Position numbers and translations under genes: made by a program
Shown here: positions 24,833 to 36,639 of the stretch, piece by piece
How positions within the stretch are numbered: the first letter of the stretch is position 1
Layout of the letters: every line of letters begins with the position of its first letter
Notes under the pieces: generated by a model
What the model was told of the DNA's origin: nothing
Database searches by the model: none
The model's input: the letters and a program-made list of their open reading frames with translations, nothing else
Source of the DNA: Powellomyces hirtus
Taxonomy: Eukaryota; Chytridiomycota; Chytridiomycetes; Spizellomycetales; Powellomycetaceae
Length of the DNA stretch: 64,000 nucleotides
Direction of reading: 5' to 3'
NCBI GenBank assembly: GCA_025526995.1
Contig: JAHLKG010000024.1
Span: 310,001-374,000 of the forward strand

Positions 24833-27132
24833 ATGAACCAAAAGCGAGACGCAACACTCGCATCGTCAACATTTGGTACATACAAATATGGACCTGATGA
24901 GGCCAATGAACTGGGCGCCAAACTGAGGCAGCGGCTGGGTCCGGAGTTTCTGTCTTCACGTAGTGGGCCTGGCGGTGGTATGTTGACCTCCAGCGGTTCC
25001 TTCCCACTCTTGCGAAGCTAACTGGGCATTTTTGTAATAAAGGGAAGATCAGCTATATCGAAGGCTGGAAAGTGACCAACCTTGCAAATGAACTGTTCGG
25101 CTTCAATGGGTGGTCCAATAGTGTAGTTGATATCACGGTCGATTTTGTAAGCGAGCTAGAGCAGTCTAAGACGAGTGATCGCCTTTGACCAAATCTGGAT
25201 ACCAGGTGGATATTGAAAATGGGAAAGTCAGTACTGGAATATCATCAATTGTGCGCGTGACTTTGAAGGATGGAACATTTCATGAGGTAAGTTGGGTCCC
25301 ACCTTTATATCGGGCACCAGTGCCTCTCTGATGGATTTGCATAGGACGTTGGTTATGGATCCATCGACAATGCACGAACCAAATCCGCAGCGTTTGAGAA
25401 GGTGAGCGGGAGACCTTATGGCTGCTGATCAATCTTGGCGGTGCGCTCATAACGTCGCGACAGGCCAAAAAGGAGTCCATCACAGATGCAACCAAGCGAG
25501 CATTGAAACACTTCGGCAATAGCGTTGGAGCTTGTCTGTACGACAAAGATTACGTCCGGAAAGTGAGCCGGATTACAGCCCCACAAGTAAGGACAAATCA
25601 TAGAAGCACGTTACTACGGCATGCTGATGCTTTTCGGGGGCCTCTTAGCCAAAAAATCTGAATATGGCCGATTTGTATCGTCACGAGGACTTCCGCCCAA
25701 ACGTTTCCGCAAACGTACTCAAAGGAAACTTCGCGGGTAACGCGGCGGCAATTCCCTCCGTCCCTTCTTCGGGACCTCCTTTGAAACAGGAACCCAAACA
25801 TCGAGGTACTGGAGCGGATCCGACATTGCCGACTTGTGATATACATAATCTGATGGCTTGTCATTCAACTTAGTTGCCAGTCCATCGCAAGCACATCAAG
25901 ACACTGCGAATGCCTATGCCATGGACTTTGATGGTTGGTTCTTTGCTGCACCGTATGCCCTGCACTGTGGACTGATACGAACACGCTAGATGACGACGCA
26001 CTACTATTTGCCGCGGATTTGGAGGATATGGACCCAAAGTTTCTGCAAGACCCCAGTCCAGGAGGCACCCATCAGTGAGTTCAATCGTGCATGCGATTGG
26101 AGAGTAAAGGATTGCCCGACTGATGCTGTGGCTCTTTAGGCCGACTAAATCTGAGGGTAGTGCCGCCGGACCAGCTGGTACAGGGCAGACCATGGACAAA
26201 CACACAAATGCATATCTGACGCCTTCACCTCTCGAAAATGCGTCAACATATCCGCCCAACGGGCCGAACACCAGCTTACCATCCTCCACGCAACATGCAT
26301 CCCTCAATGGGCAACCCAATAAATCGCCGCAAGTCAATCAGAGACCAGCGCAACACGCGTCAGGACCAGCTGTGCAGCAGAACAACGGTAATGGTGTTGA
26401 CGATAAGGAACCACCCCTCGGCCGGTACTGATGTGACTTGTTCGCTACACAAGGTCCTCCGAAGCAGCAAAGCGCTCTAACTCCCAATCAAAATCACAAT
26501 CTCAAGACACCTGCCCCTCAGGCACACAACTCTGCATCAAAGCAAGGTCAACCACAGAATCAGGGCTGGAATCACGGAAAGCCCCCACAGCAACAGCCAA
26601 AAGGCAAACAGTCGACATACGCGCCTCAGCCATCTCGGCAACAGATTCCCGGAAACAATCAGAACTCGATTCATTACAAGAACGTTTCATCCTCGGGTAA
26701 TGAGGGTGGCCCACACATGGCCCAGGGAAGTTTCAATCAAGATCCCAAACGACTGATTGCCCAGCGCTCAGCGCCAGGCGCCATGTCTGGTCATCAAAAT
26801 ACACAGAATCGAAGTATCGGAAATGCTGCTTCAGCAAACGCTCTAACAGGAGGCGCCTTACAAGGACTCAAGCGGCCACTAGAAGAGTAAGAATATGTCG
26901 ATGCTGCACACGGATCCAGACATTCACAAAGCTTTCACTAAATCCACATAAAAGTCAAGGGTTTTCTGCTCATGGGGGCCGTACAACATCGGGTAAGACA
27001 CCACCAGCGCAAGGTGCTCCAAAAAACATGCCGAGCGGTGCTTCCAATGGTCCCGGAGGTGGCAGCGGTGGATACCAGTATGCAAATCCGGTCGTCAAAA
27101 GACCCCGAGCGGAGATACCGGGTTTTACATGA
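24833..27132 (+). CDS. RAD52: RAD52 homologous recombination mediator
   Basis: It anneals single strands and loads Rad51. The start ATG at 24833 ([20 protein letters not shown]) precedes the conserved core: [98 protein letters not shown]. After RHEDFRPN the C-terminal half is a disordered Q/N/P/G-rich region. Proposed last exons: an intron GTACTG...ACAAG near 26421-26451, then a GTAAGA donor after RPLEE at about 26888 spliced to an AAAAG acceptor near 26953. This gives a tail of about 60 residues ending [13 protein letters not shown] and stop TGA at 27130-27132. Without that last splice the protein ends at 26890. The core is certain; the tail model is tentative. Confidence 0.9.
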
Positions 27133-27287
27133 ACCAGAACCGTCGCGTTTTAGGACATGTTGCTCTGATTGACATGATGCTAGCGATGGGGCCCTGACAA
27201 TGCGTCAAGGCAGATGTACATAGGAAACACACGAGGATGAGCCATTGCGCAAGAAACAAGAAGTCAGGCGGCAGGCACCACTCACCT

Positions 27288-27802
27288 TTAAAATAGGCCG
27301 ATAAAACTTAGCCCTCCCATAAAAAATATGAAAACCACGAATGGAGTGAGGAAGCCGTACGCCGGCCATAACATAAAACAAGAGGAAACGCTTCCAATCG
27401 CGCCAAAGGCCGTTGCAATTTGAACCGGGAGCTTCGCCTGCGTCTCCCATTTAGTGAGATCAACTTGGGTGCCGGTTTTCATTGGCACATAGAACTGAAG
27501 GTAGATGAAGACGCAAACAAAGCCGGATAGCGAGGCAAACAACAGATAAAAAGGGACCCTAGAGTTACTTGGTTGAGCCGAAAGGTCATGCGGGTTCCTC
27601 AGAGACGCCACACATACCCATATCCATAATTTTGCAAAGCGCCTGCCAGATTGGAGAAGTACCCGACAGCGAGTGCTAGTGTTATCCAGGCCAGAGACTC
27701 TGCATATCGCATAACCTTTGAGCGCTGCCTGTTGGAGGGATCATCGTGAGCGCGGAGTTCGGACGGGACGGAAGGTATTCTGGCCGAGTTTCGTTGTGAC
27801 AT
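27288..27802 (-). CDS. TMEM128-like four-pass membrane protein
   Basis: A small integral membrane protein of unknown function. The start ATG is 27800-27802 and the stop TAA is 27288-27290. One intron: GG|GTATGT after QNYGY, spliced to a CTAG acceptor before VPFYLLFASLSG. The N-terminal 35 residues are polar (SQRNSARIPSVPSELR). Four hydrophobic segments follow: SLAWITLALAVGYFSNLAG, FYLLFASLSGFVCVFIYLQF, ATAFGAIGSVSSCFMLWPAY and FLTPFVVFIFFMGGLSFIGLF. The final segment (W-x-x-x-F-TP-x-x-x-F-x-x-FMG) resembles the C-terminus of animal TMEM128. The family link rests on that block and the layout, so it is good but not certain. Confidence 0.75.
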
Positions 27803-28165
27803 GCTGCCGGTACAGCGATTTGCGTCTGCTGTTGAAGCCGTCCGGTTAGGTGTCTATGAATAGTGTAGTATGTTTTCCGTCTAGGTTGAAATTGCAATGC
27901 CGAATGTCGAGAGCTTCGTTAGTGGGAAGCTGATCATCGCACGTGAAGGTTGCTGTCAATCAAACACCCAGCCACCTTGGTGACTACATTTAGACGTGCC
28001 GTCAGCAACGCGCCAGTCGGACTCGTCCGGACAACCCACACCTGTGAATTTAATCCTGGTTCTGAGAATTGTTTCTGTGAGGGGCCCGACAGCAAAGCAT
28101 CTCGTTCGCGCAACTGAACGAACCCATAGCACAACCTTTGCATTGCCAGTCATATATTGCCTGAC
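27803..28165. promoter_or_regulatory. Divergent TMEM128-like / Myb-U-box promoter region
   Basis: About 360 bp between divergent starts, with no coding support. Confidence 0.45.
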
Positions 28166-30428
28166 ATGGCCCGTGATTTGTCTCCTGCCACCTTGACCGA
28201 TTCTCGTGGGAATGTTGCAAACGACAAAGAAGCAACTCCAGAGCCGCGTGTAACCACATTCTTTCCTGAAGGTAGACCGCAACTCAAGTACTCATAGCTT
28301 GTAACCCCGTTTCTGAACGTCTTCTTTCCAGTCGTGAAAGGGAGGTCTCGGAGTCAACGGGACGAACCCAAGAGTTCTCCAATTGATCAAGGTGGAAACG
28401 GGCTCAGAATTCTGGTAAGACTCGCTGAATTCCCACGAGCCAGACGGGAAACTCATTCTATCCTCAGGAGCTGTTGCGGGAAAAATGGGAAGCAAAGGAA
28501 AACGGCACCTTTCCGGAAGAAAGCGGCAGCTTAAGGGAAACCATCGAAGGAATTCGCCATGAGAGGTGAGTCTTTACCTTTTGGACGCTCCAGGGTTGCA
28601 CAGCACTGATCGCTTCATCAACCACTGCTAGCGATTCCATTCAGACTGTTCGCAAAGAGAGAGTATTTGACGATGAAGTGACGGAAGAAGAGATGAGCAT
28701 TATACAGCAGCGAGTCGCTCTACAACAGCGACAAGTAAGAACAACCTTGTGCGGGAGACTTTGTCCTAGTTGCCTGATGTCTCCTGTCCCTAGTTTCAAG
28801 AATACCAGCGACGGGAAGCGGTGCGAAAGTCAAGCAAGATACGAAGCATGTTTGACTTCCTGAGAAGGGAGGAAATTGAAGAAGCGCTAGTCGAAGCGAA
28901 AGATGACGAAGTAAAGACCATGATAGCATCAAAGAAGAGTGGTCCTCCACGTGCTAAGCAAAGGTTTTTTTTTCAGGACGCCGTCATACTGAACTTTGCT
29001 CAACCTCACTATCTGATGAAACTGCGCAAAGCGATTGCTCTGAAATATCGAGCAGAGGATGCTGAAGGTACGAAATGAACTTACAAGGCCGAGTTCGACA
29101 AGATGTTTACGAATCGGTTCTTTTAGTTAATCTGACGGAGGAACAGCAGCAAGCATACGATCGACGAGTGGAGAAGCGGAAGCAGGCACCAAAGAAGACA
29201 ACAACGGAAGATGCAAAGAAGTAAGCCCACGCGCCATGAGCCTGGGAAGGCATAGTATCTGACTAGTCCGACAGACGCTGTATCCGATTCTCTCGATTGC
29301 GATTGGACGAGGCATTGAGCCAGTTGGAAAATGGCGGGGATCCCAGCAAGGTGTTCGAGGGATGGAGCGACGCGCGAGTCCGAGCATATCAACAGATCAA
29401 AACAAAGCCAAATTCGTACTACTATCGATTCAACGCTCCAGGCGAAAAGCAAAGGAACGGTGTCTGGACAAAAGTTCGTTCCGATGACATGTACCTCGTT
29501 TTCCATGCTGTCCCTGATAGCCTATCCTATTTCAGGAAGAACGAACTTTGTTCTTCAATCGTTTGGAAGAAATGGGAGCAGATGGCCAATGGGGAATCTT
29601 CTCGATGGCCATCCCTGGTCGCGTTGGATATCAGGTCAGCTAGTGCATTCTTTGTCCGATCGAGCATATCGCAACAAAATTAAACTGTGGGGAGAAGTGC
29701 TCAAATTTTTACAGACACTTGCTCAAATCCGGCGAGGTCATAGACGAGAACTACACCATCGATGCAAAGGGAGAATTGCGATATCTTTTCGGCAAGAAAG
29801 AAGGTGGACAAGGAGTCATCAGAAATCATTCAAAGCATGGATCTGGGGGAATCAAGGGATCTGGCGGAGTCAAGGCAACAAGAAGCGTCACAACCGTGAA
29901 GAAGCGAAAGCGAAAAAACGCTGATGACGACGATGAGGATGATGATGGAAACGTGGATGACTTATTCGACGAGGACGACTCGGGGACCTACACTTGCAAA
30001 GTATCCTGGGCCACTACTCGCAGAACGCGAGCAAGAGTTGCGGCCGAGGAATCAGAAGGCACATTAAACGAAGGGGAAGAAAACCCACTTCCCGGCTTTA
30101 CAGATCCCATCACCCTTGACGAGGTGGTCAAACCTGCTATATCACCATATGGCCACGTCATGAGGTTTGTAATTAGGGGTTTGGTTATTCCTTTTTTTCC
30201 GTTCTAACTTTCCGGTGTTCCAGTTACAATAGCTGGATTCGGTGCTTGAGCTCGGAGGATCGCAAGAATATATGCCCTCTGACCAAGAAACCGCTCACGA
30301 AGCGAGAACTTGTGGTCCTTACGTTCGAGAACATTGAGGAATACAGGTATGATCACAACTTCGTCGTCACCTAATTCGTGCTAACCCAACTTCACTTGTG
30401 ATACAGGGACAGAATCGTGAACAGCTAG
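28166..30428 (+). CDS. Uncharacterised Myb/SANT-domain protein with C-terminal U-box-like domain
   Basis: I do not recognise a named gene. The ATG at 28166 opens MARDLSPATLTDSRGN; phase-correct splices at VTTFFPE/VVKGRSRSQ and LRIL/ELLREKWEAKENG support it. The N-terminal half is charged and helical, with MFDFLRREEIEEALVEAKDDE and PHYLMKLRKAIALKY. A Myb/SANT-like domain follows: YYYRFNAPGEKQRNGVWTKE, then EERTLFFNRLEEMGADGQWG, FSMAIPGRVGYQCSNFYRHL. It needs the splice that removes about 60 nt near 29472-29536. A basic/acidic linker (KKRKRKNADDDDEDDD) leads to a U-box-like end: PGFTDPITLDEVVKPAISPYGH, NSWIRCLSSEDRK, CPLTKKPLTKRELV. The stop is TAG at 30426-30428. It is plausibly a chromatin-associated E3 ligase; this is inference only. 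Confidence 0.7.
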
Positions 30429-31051
30429 ATGTAATGCTTTTTGTATATTGTGTGAATATTGGAAATCCATCCAAACTTCTTTTGCTGCGTCTCGTGCGCA
30501 GTCACATGTGACATCCTTAAGTCACATGTGCCATGACATCCTTGCCAATCTCGTATTCCTTCATTTCAATTGAGTAGAGCTCTCCGGCGGCCAGCGCGTC
30601 TCCAACGCGTCCGCCCTCCAGATGCTGAGTCAGCACTAAATAAAGCGCCCACATCATGGTCAGCGCATGCAAATACTGTCAATTTAGTAGGTGTGATATG
30701 ATGCTTGGTTGGACAGATCAAAAACTGAGGTCACAACTTGAGGGATTAGCCCTTGGCGTTATGTCCGCACATTTGTATGTTCAGCTGGCCCCATTTAGAG
30801 TTTTAGCGACGAGCTACCAAGTACCACGAGACTGAACATTTGGTTCCATGCCAAAAATAGACTGCTGAATGGGACAATCAGGTTCCAATACGCTTTCGTA
30901 AAATGTGTCGCCAGGGGTCCTAATAAGACTCCAGACTCTACACTGGTGAAACTTCAGGGAACCACTGCTGGGGATTTTCTTTACACATTTCCTCGTCTGA
31001 ACGTTTCGTAGCAAACATTCGGCTCAACAAGTCTGTGTTTTGTTGGATACC
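30429..31051. other. Intergenic before RasGEF
   Basis: About 620 bp without a supported gene. It holds the CACATGTG direct repeat listed separately. Confidence 0.5.
30500..30530. repeat. Two AGTCACATGTG copies, 20 bp apart
   Basis: Direct repeats at 30500-30510 and 30520-30530, each containing the palindromic core CACATGTG. The copies are followed by ACATCC and CCATGACATCC, so the flank is partly shared. Spacing is two helical turns. They could be a paired bHLH-type site or a remnant tandem duplication. Confidence 0.6.
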
Positions 31052-34000
31052 ATGGCCACCATCCGATCTGTTGAGTAAGCGCATGTCTGTCTTTGAGAGT
31101 CAGTGATTAGCTTCGGGTGGCCGACCAAGTCCTTGAATTTGCAGGTCGAAGACTTCGTTACTCAACGACGATGGACAGAACGACTACTTTCTGCGGGTGC
31201 AGCTGCCCAATGATATGACAACTGTGATTCAGGTCCAAAGCGATATGACGATGTGGGAGATCATGTGCGTGATCAGCTCCAAGAAGCAGCTGACGCCATC
31301 ACAACATACCGCAAAAATTATGTTCAACGACGGGAAGTCCGAGATGTCTGATGACCGGCGCGTGCTCAACAGTTACATTGGGCTGGAAAGGATTGTTCTT
31401 CAAAAACGGACAGGTGAGATTGCCGGAGGAGTGCGCTGCCCGTCTTGCTGAGGGTCTAAAACATAGAAAATGTTCCAGATATGCCGGACAGTGTCAACTT
31501 GGCAAGGATGCGACAGAACCGGCGCACATCCGTCGTTCTGAATGCTCCGAAACCGTCGAACATCAGAATGTCCTCGCAGGAGTTCCCAAGAACCGAGACC
31601 GATGAAGCAGTGCTCGCCATGCGACTAGCGACCGCCAAAGCAGAAGCAGGGATGATTGCGAAAAACAAGAAGACCATCAAAAATGTTGCAATGCTGTTCT
31701 TTAACAAAAAGTCTTCTGTGGATGGGTCGGCGGAACTCAGCTCTATGAGTCTTCAGATGCCAGCCGAAGAAACGCCACCTGCCACTCCGCATACGGCCAT
31801 TGGTAAATCCCCGGTAGACAGCATGGGAGCAGATTCTGACAGCAGAGGAAGATTTAGCATAAGCAGCAGAGCCAATGACTCTTCCCTGGCCAGCAAGTCA
31901 TCTAGCTACCAGAGCCTTGACTCAGATCTGGATACCCTCTACGACGGGAAAGGGAAAACACCCAAGCAATCTGGTGTGCCGCCATCTGTTCCTCCTGTAC
32001 CACAGGGAAGCTCGCGCCGATACAGTACAGAACCTTCCAAGGATCAAACACGCCGAAGTCTGATACGGAGTGCTACTTCCAATGGAATCATGTCGATGAA
32101 CGATGCGGAAAGAATGGCCCAGTCGATTCATACCATGGGGGAGCAAGTTAGTGACAACAGCCTGGAGAAAGCACACTTAAGTGCGAGCTCAGCCTCGGTC
32201 GATCGAACGGGAGAATCAAACGAAGTGTTGGGCGCTGCCTCACTCTCAACGTTGTCAAGGAATGGCTCTTTCAGGGTCCATGATGCGCAGAATAGGGAAA
32301 AGATGTATGGCCGCCCAAACCTCTATTACACAACCAATCATGAGCTGTACTAACAATTTTGTTTCAGCCGAAAACGGACAGTGTCGTCGCCATCCACAAC
32401 AGGTTCTTCTGCATATGCCACCCTGAGACGACCTGTCATGCGATCCAACCGACAGCGGTCCGACATCGACGTTTTGAGTCCAGACAGCGACATGGCTCCT
32501 ATTTCTGCTGACTCCCTCGCAGATATGGGGAGTCCTCTGACACCCATGTCTTCTACGCCGGGAGACGAGAAGAAAGTGCTTCTGAAGGTGAATTTGCCAG
32601 ACAATCAAAGTACTACCATCCTTGTACATCCCGAGATCACGATGGAGACGCTACTGCTGCATATCTGCAAAAAGAGAATGCTCGACTTTGAGCAGTATAC
32701 TCTGGCAGTCCCAAAAGAAGGCGTTACCGTCGAAGTGGACCGGCCGGTGGGATTCTACATGCAAACCTGCGATATTACTGGAGTCATTGTCGTTCAAAAA
32801 GAGAAGGTGTACAGCACCATGTGTGTGAGTGAAGGAGGGCAAGACGTCATGATATTGCAGCTGATCAACGGAGAGTAAGTTCAGAAGGGGAACTATTTGA
32901 GACGAACTCTTGACGACTACTCATACTTTGTCCAACCGTTTGCAGTCCACAAGTGATGGCCGCAACACCGGCGAAGCTCATAGAGCGTCTGTCCGATGAT
33001 GCAGAGAAAGGTGCAGTGACAATAATATTTCATAAGATGTTCTATGCGAGCTCCTTATGCAATTTTGGTCGATTGGATATTCCCAGACTCCAAGTTCATG
33101 GATACGCTATTGTTAACGTATCGCTCCTTCCTCAAGCCGTTGGAGTTTTTCGATCAGCTGGTAGCACGTTTCAATTCGGAGCTACCCCCGGATCCGACAC
33201 CGGAGGACGTTGAGTACTTCGAGAGGATGAAACTGCCCACTCAGAGACGGTATGTCAGTGATGTACCTAGTGCCGGGCCTCCAGAAGAATTTGGCTGATT
33301 TCAATGGCATCAGGGTTATTGTAGCTTTCAAGTGGTGGGTGAAACATCACTATCACGACTTTGGAGTCGACAGCTCCCTCAAAGCAGACCTCGAGGACTT
33401 CGTTGATCAAATAATGTCATACAATGGGGGCGAGTTTGCGGATGATGCCTCAGAGCTATACGCCATCATCGAAAGCCAAGCAGAGGCGTATATGAATATG
33501 TTCAACAACTACAAAGCGGTCGAGCGGCGGGGAAAGACTATTGAGGGAATGGTGATGGTGGCGGAAATCTCGGTGGAAGATTTGAGTCAACAGCTTTGCA
33601 TACACAATTTCAAGCTGTTCCGCAACATCCATCCCATCGAGTATCTGAACCAGATATGGCAGAGTTCTGCGGAGAGCTCACCATCGATGAGATATTTCAT
33701 CGAGCGGTTTGACAAGGAATCGTATTGGTGTGCTACCGAGGTGGTCAAGGAAAAAGATCTGAAGAAACGTGTGGTTCTTCTTCGCAAGCTCATTGCGACC
33801 GGAAAGGTGGGTCTTCATCATTCCGCGCATCTCTGTGCCAATCTTTCGAGCAAACTCATATTCTAAACTGTTTTTCTTGATCCAGATGTGTCAAGAGTTG
33901 AACAATTTCTTCACCATGTATGCTTTTATTGCCGGCTTGAACATGCCGCCGATACAACGGTTGAAGAAAACATGGGACGCACTGCCTGACAAAAGCAAAA

Positions 34001-34426
34001 AGCAATGGGCGGAGCTAGAAAAGATCCAAGATCCTTCACGAAACATGAAGAACTACCGTGACATTCTCTCCGTCGCAGTTCCACCCATTGTGCCATTCTT
34101 GCGTACGTAGGCGCCAGCTCGACATTTTCGTTTTGCCACAGGTAAAACATGGCCCTAACTTCTTGAACCGTCTTACAGCGCTTTATCTGAAAGATCTCAC
34201 TTTCATGAACGATGGCAACGCATCAAAAATTGGTGACGAGCGACAAATGATAAATTTCGACAAGCTCCGCATGATGGGCAACCGGGTGAAAGATATATCG
34301 GCCCTGGCAAGTGTCGAATACAATTTCGAACCGTTACCGCATATCCAAAACTTTTTGTCAAAGCCGCCTGTGGAAAAAGTGATGGCAAAACTCAAGGAAA
34401 TGTCGATCGAATGCGAGAAATCTTGA
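31052..34426 (+). CDS. Ras-family guanine nucleotide exchange factor with two RBD-like modules
   Basis: A GDP/GTP exchange factor for Ras/Rap-type GTPases. Exon 1 is ATGGCCACC (31052) to a GTAAGC donor, and the next exon opens ESKTSLLNDDGQNDYF. Module 1 is a ubiquitin-like, RBD-type segment (FLRVQLPNDMTTVIQVQSDM ... NSYIGLERIVLQKR). A Ser-rich disordered region of about 300 residues follows. Module 2 is similar (KKVLLKVNLPDNQSTTILVH ... GVTVEVDRPVGFYMQ). Then come a RasGEF-N segment (DSKFMDTLLLTYRSFLKPLEF) and the CDC25-like catalytic domain: ISVEDLSQQLCIHNFKLFRN, MRYFIERFDKESYWCATEVV, NNFFTMYAFIAGLNMPPIQR, NYRDIL, LYLKDLTFMNDGN, INFDKLRMMG. The stop is TGA at 34424-34426. Substrate (Ras or Rap) cannot be told from sequence alone. 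Confidence 0.85.
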
Positions 34427-36639
34427 GTTTCGCTCATATCTTGACGGAGTGCTGCATCGATTAATGGGTTTCATTTACTTTTCTCGGTCATATTTGACAG
34501 GCCTTTGTATATAATGCGGGAGGGTGCCGGATCATAGAGAATATCACCTTGATCTAAATCATTTCTGTTCTCATGCATGATTGCAAGGACCCTTCCAAGT
34601 TGCTGCACTACACAGATTCGAGCTTGACCTGTTCGTTGACGTGAAATCAAAAACCCAATGCTCAAGTGCGATCATCCAGGGCACCATTTCAAATCCAAGA
34701 CATCTTTCGAGCTGAAAAAAAGGCTCAAGGAGGGGCTTCGTGCGTCATTCGCAACAAGATTCACGTTTTTACCTGATCCTGACCAATTGACCAGAATCAT
34801 GATGACACTTTTAACATGATCTTGAGTTCTTGCGGCCTTGGCGGCGGCAGTCCTCTGCTTGATCCAGATGTTGCGGAGTTTCCGAGGGGAAACGCGGTCC
34901 CGCTTTTGATCCTGTCGAGATCACGGCTTGAAACACAGCAGGCGATTCAGCGGGTGGACGGTCGGCATAGATTTTTACGCGCCGCTGATCACACATCGCG
35001 ACGCGCTTTTGAACGAGGTGATCCAATGTGGCGCAGCAAAATTGTCACACTTCCCTATCCATAGTCACACATCCATCGTGCTCCGCATGCGTACTGCGTG
35101 ATTCTCCCCGACTATGCCCCCTCTCAGTCTCCCTGCGGGCGGCATACCCCGCCACGTGGGTGTGGATATTGGCATCTCCCTTGCAAACAAGTGCGGTCAA
35201 TCATCAATGGCAACACCCACAAGCACGGAAAATGGTGGAAATTTGCTATGCTTATCACGTTTGATGCAGATGAATGACGAAATCTTTTTCACGCTGGATC
35301 ATGCCCATGATGACAACAGACCAGAAACGATGCCGCTCGGGTCCTGCCCCCCTGTCAAGAAACCAAAAAAAAAAAAAAACTTTTACAGATCCTGCACGAC
35401 GGCTAGGCTGGCACGGCTGCCTTCCCCTTCTACACCCCTTTGGATCTCGCTGTGTAGTATATGTTCGCAACTGGATCCTAGCGGGAGAGTGAGGAGACCC
35501 AGGGTTGAAAGGTTTTCCGTGATTGTCCGCCACTCGAAGCGCACGCTAGTGGAACACCAGGATCCACAATGCTCAAGTAAGCAAGTGCGGCTCCCCGCGG
35601 AAGCGCGCGCATCATCGACCGTAATGGAAATGAATCACCTCCGACGCAGTGTGTTCACAAACACAGATCCTTCCGCTGCTACACAAGCCCGACGGCTGAG
35701 ACGGCACGACACGCGGGCAGTTCCGCTCAAGAACGCGAAGCTGTTTCATTCAAAGATCCCCTATTTGGAGGAACTCAGCGCGCTGATCGGACTTGCCGCA
35801 TTGGGTCCACATCGATCTACTTCGCCTCCCTCCCCGGGTGTCTGTACCGAATGCCAAGCTCTGCTGAAACATTCCTGACGGAAACCCCCACGAAGGCAAA
35901 CGTGGAACAAAGGAGAGATTGTGATACCGTGACGATGGAGACGGATACTTTTAAAATCAGATGCAAGACTTTGTTCTACAAGACGTCAGCACACATGAGT
36001 CAGTAGAAATCATGATCTTGTACTTACCAGTGTCACCCCTTCCATCTTGAGTATCATCCAACGCTTCGGTCCACGGCAAGCTGATCCGGCACGGGGAGAC
36101 TCCTGGAAGTGTGGCCGGTAGTGGGTGCTCGTGGCACTTTGTCAGATGTCAGCGTCGAAAAAAAACGTTGAGTTAGTTGTGATTGGGAAAAACGCATCGT
36201 GGTGAAGGACCGGGGATGGGCGAGGGAAGTTCGTGATGTCGCTTGCGACATTCTGTACTTCACATCCTTCATATGTTTTTCCCATTTTTGACTGCTCGTG
36301 TTCTGAAGGGGCCAGATCATACGTTCACGACGGGAGGACCAAGACCTAAATCAACCTATCATGGTATCGACCTTGCTGCTCGCAAATCAGACCCCCTCCT
36401 TCCCACGGGACAATAATGATCGGAATGCGTATACACTTATGCAGAATGCGCAATCTGCATGAAGACATAGCGAGGAAGAAATACAGTCCCAAACTTCTAT
36501 AAAAGCCGACCCCCATCGTCCTCCTCCCCGCTTTTCTCCAACCCACACAGCTACTCCTCTTCCCTCTTCTGCTTCTCCAGCCAGCCTAGCCAGCCTTCTC
36601 CCACTTCTTCGTCTTTTAAAGAACTCAAAAGTCACAAAC
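34427..36639. other. 2.2-kb gene-poor region upstream of subtilisin
   Basis: The longest gap in the window. It contains a 14-A run near 35367-35380 and a plus-strand open frame of 254 codons (35114-35878) that has no recognisable domain, an A-run inside it and no splice support. I do not call it a gene. The last 150 bp form the protease promoter. Confidence 0.5.
36498..36504 (+). promoter_or_regulatory. TATA box (TATAAAA) of the subtilisin gene
   Basis: TATAAAA lies 136-142 bp upstream of the protease ATG, followed by a pyrimidine-rich stretch (CTCCTCCCCGC, CTCCTCTTCCCTCTTC) that would form the leader. This is a clear core promoter for one of the few genes here with a consensus TATA. Confidence 0.6.

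Noticed and set aside
35114..35878. 254-codon plus-strand open frame in the gene-poor region
   Set aside because: No recognisable domain, a 14-A run encoding KKKK inside it, and no sign of introns or of a promoter. It is possible but unsupported.
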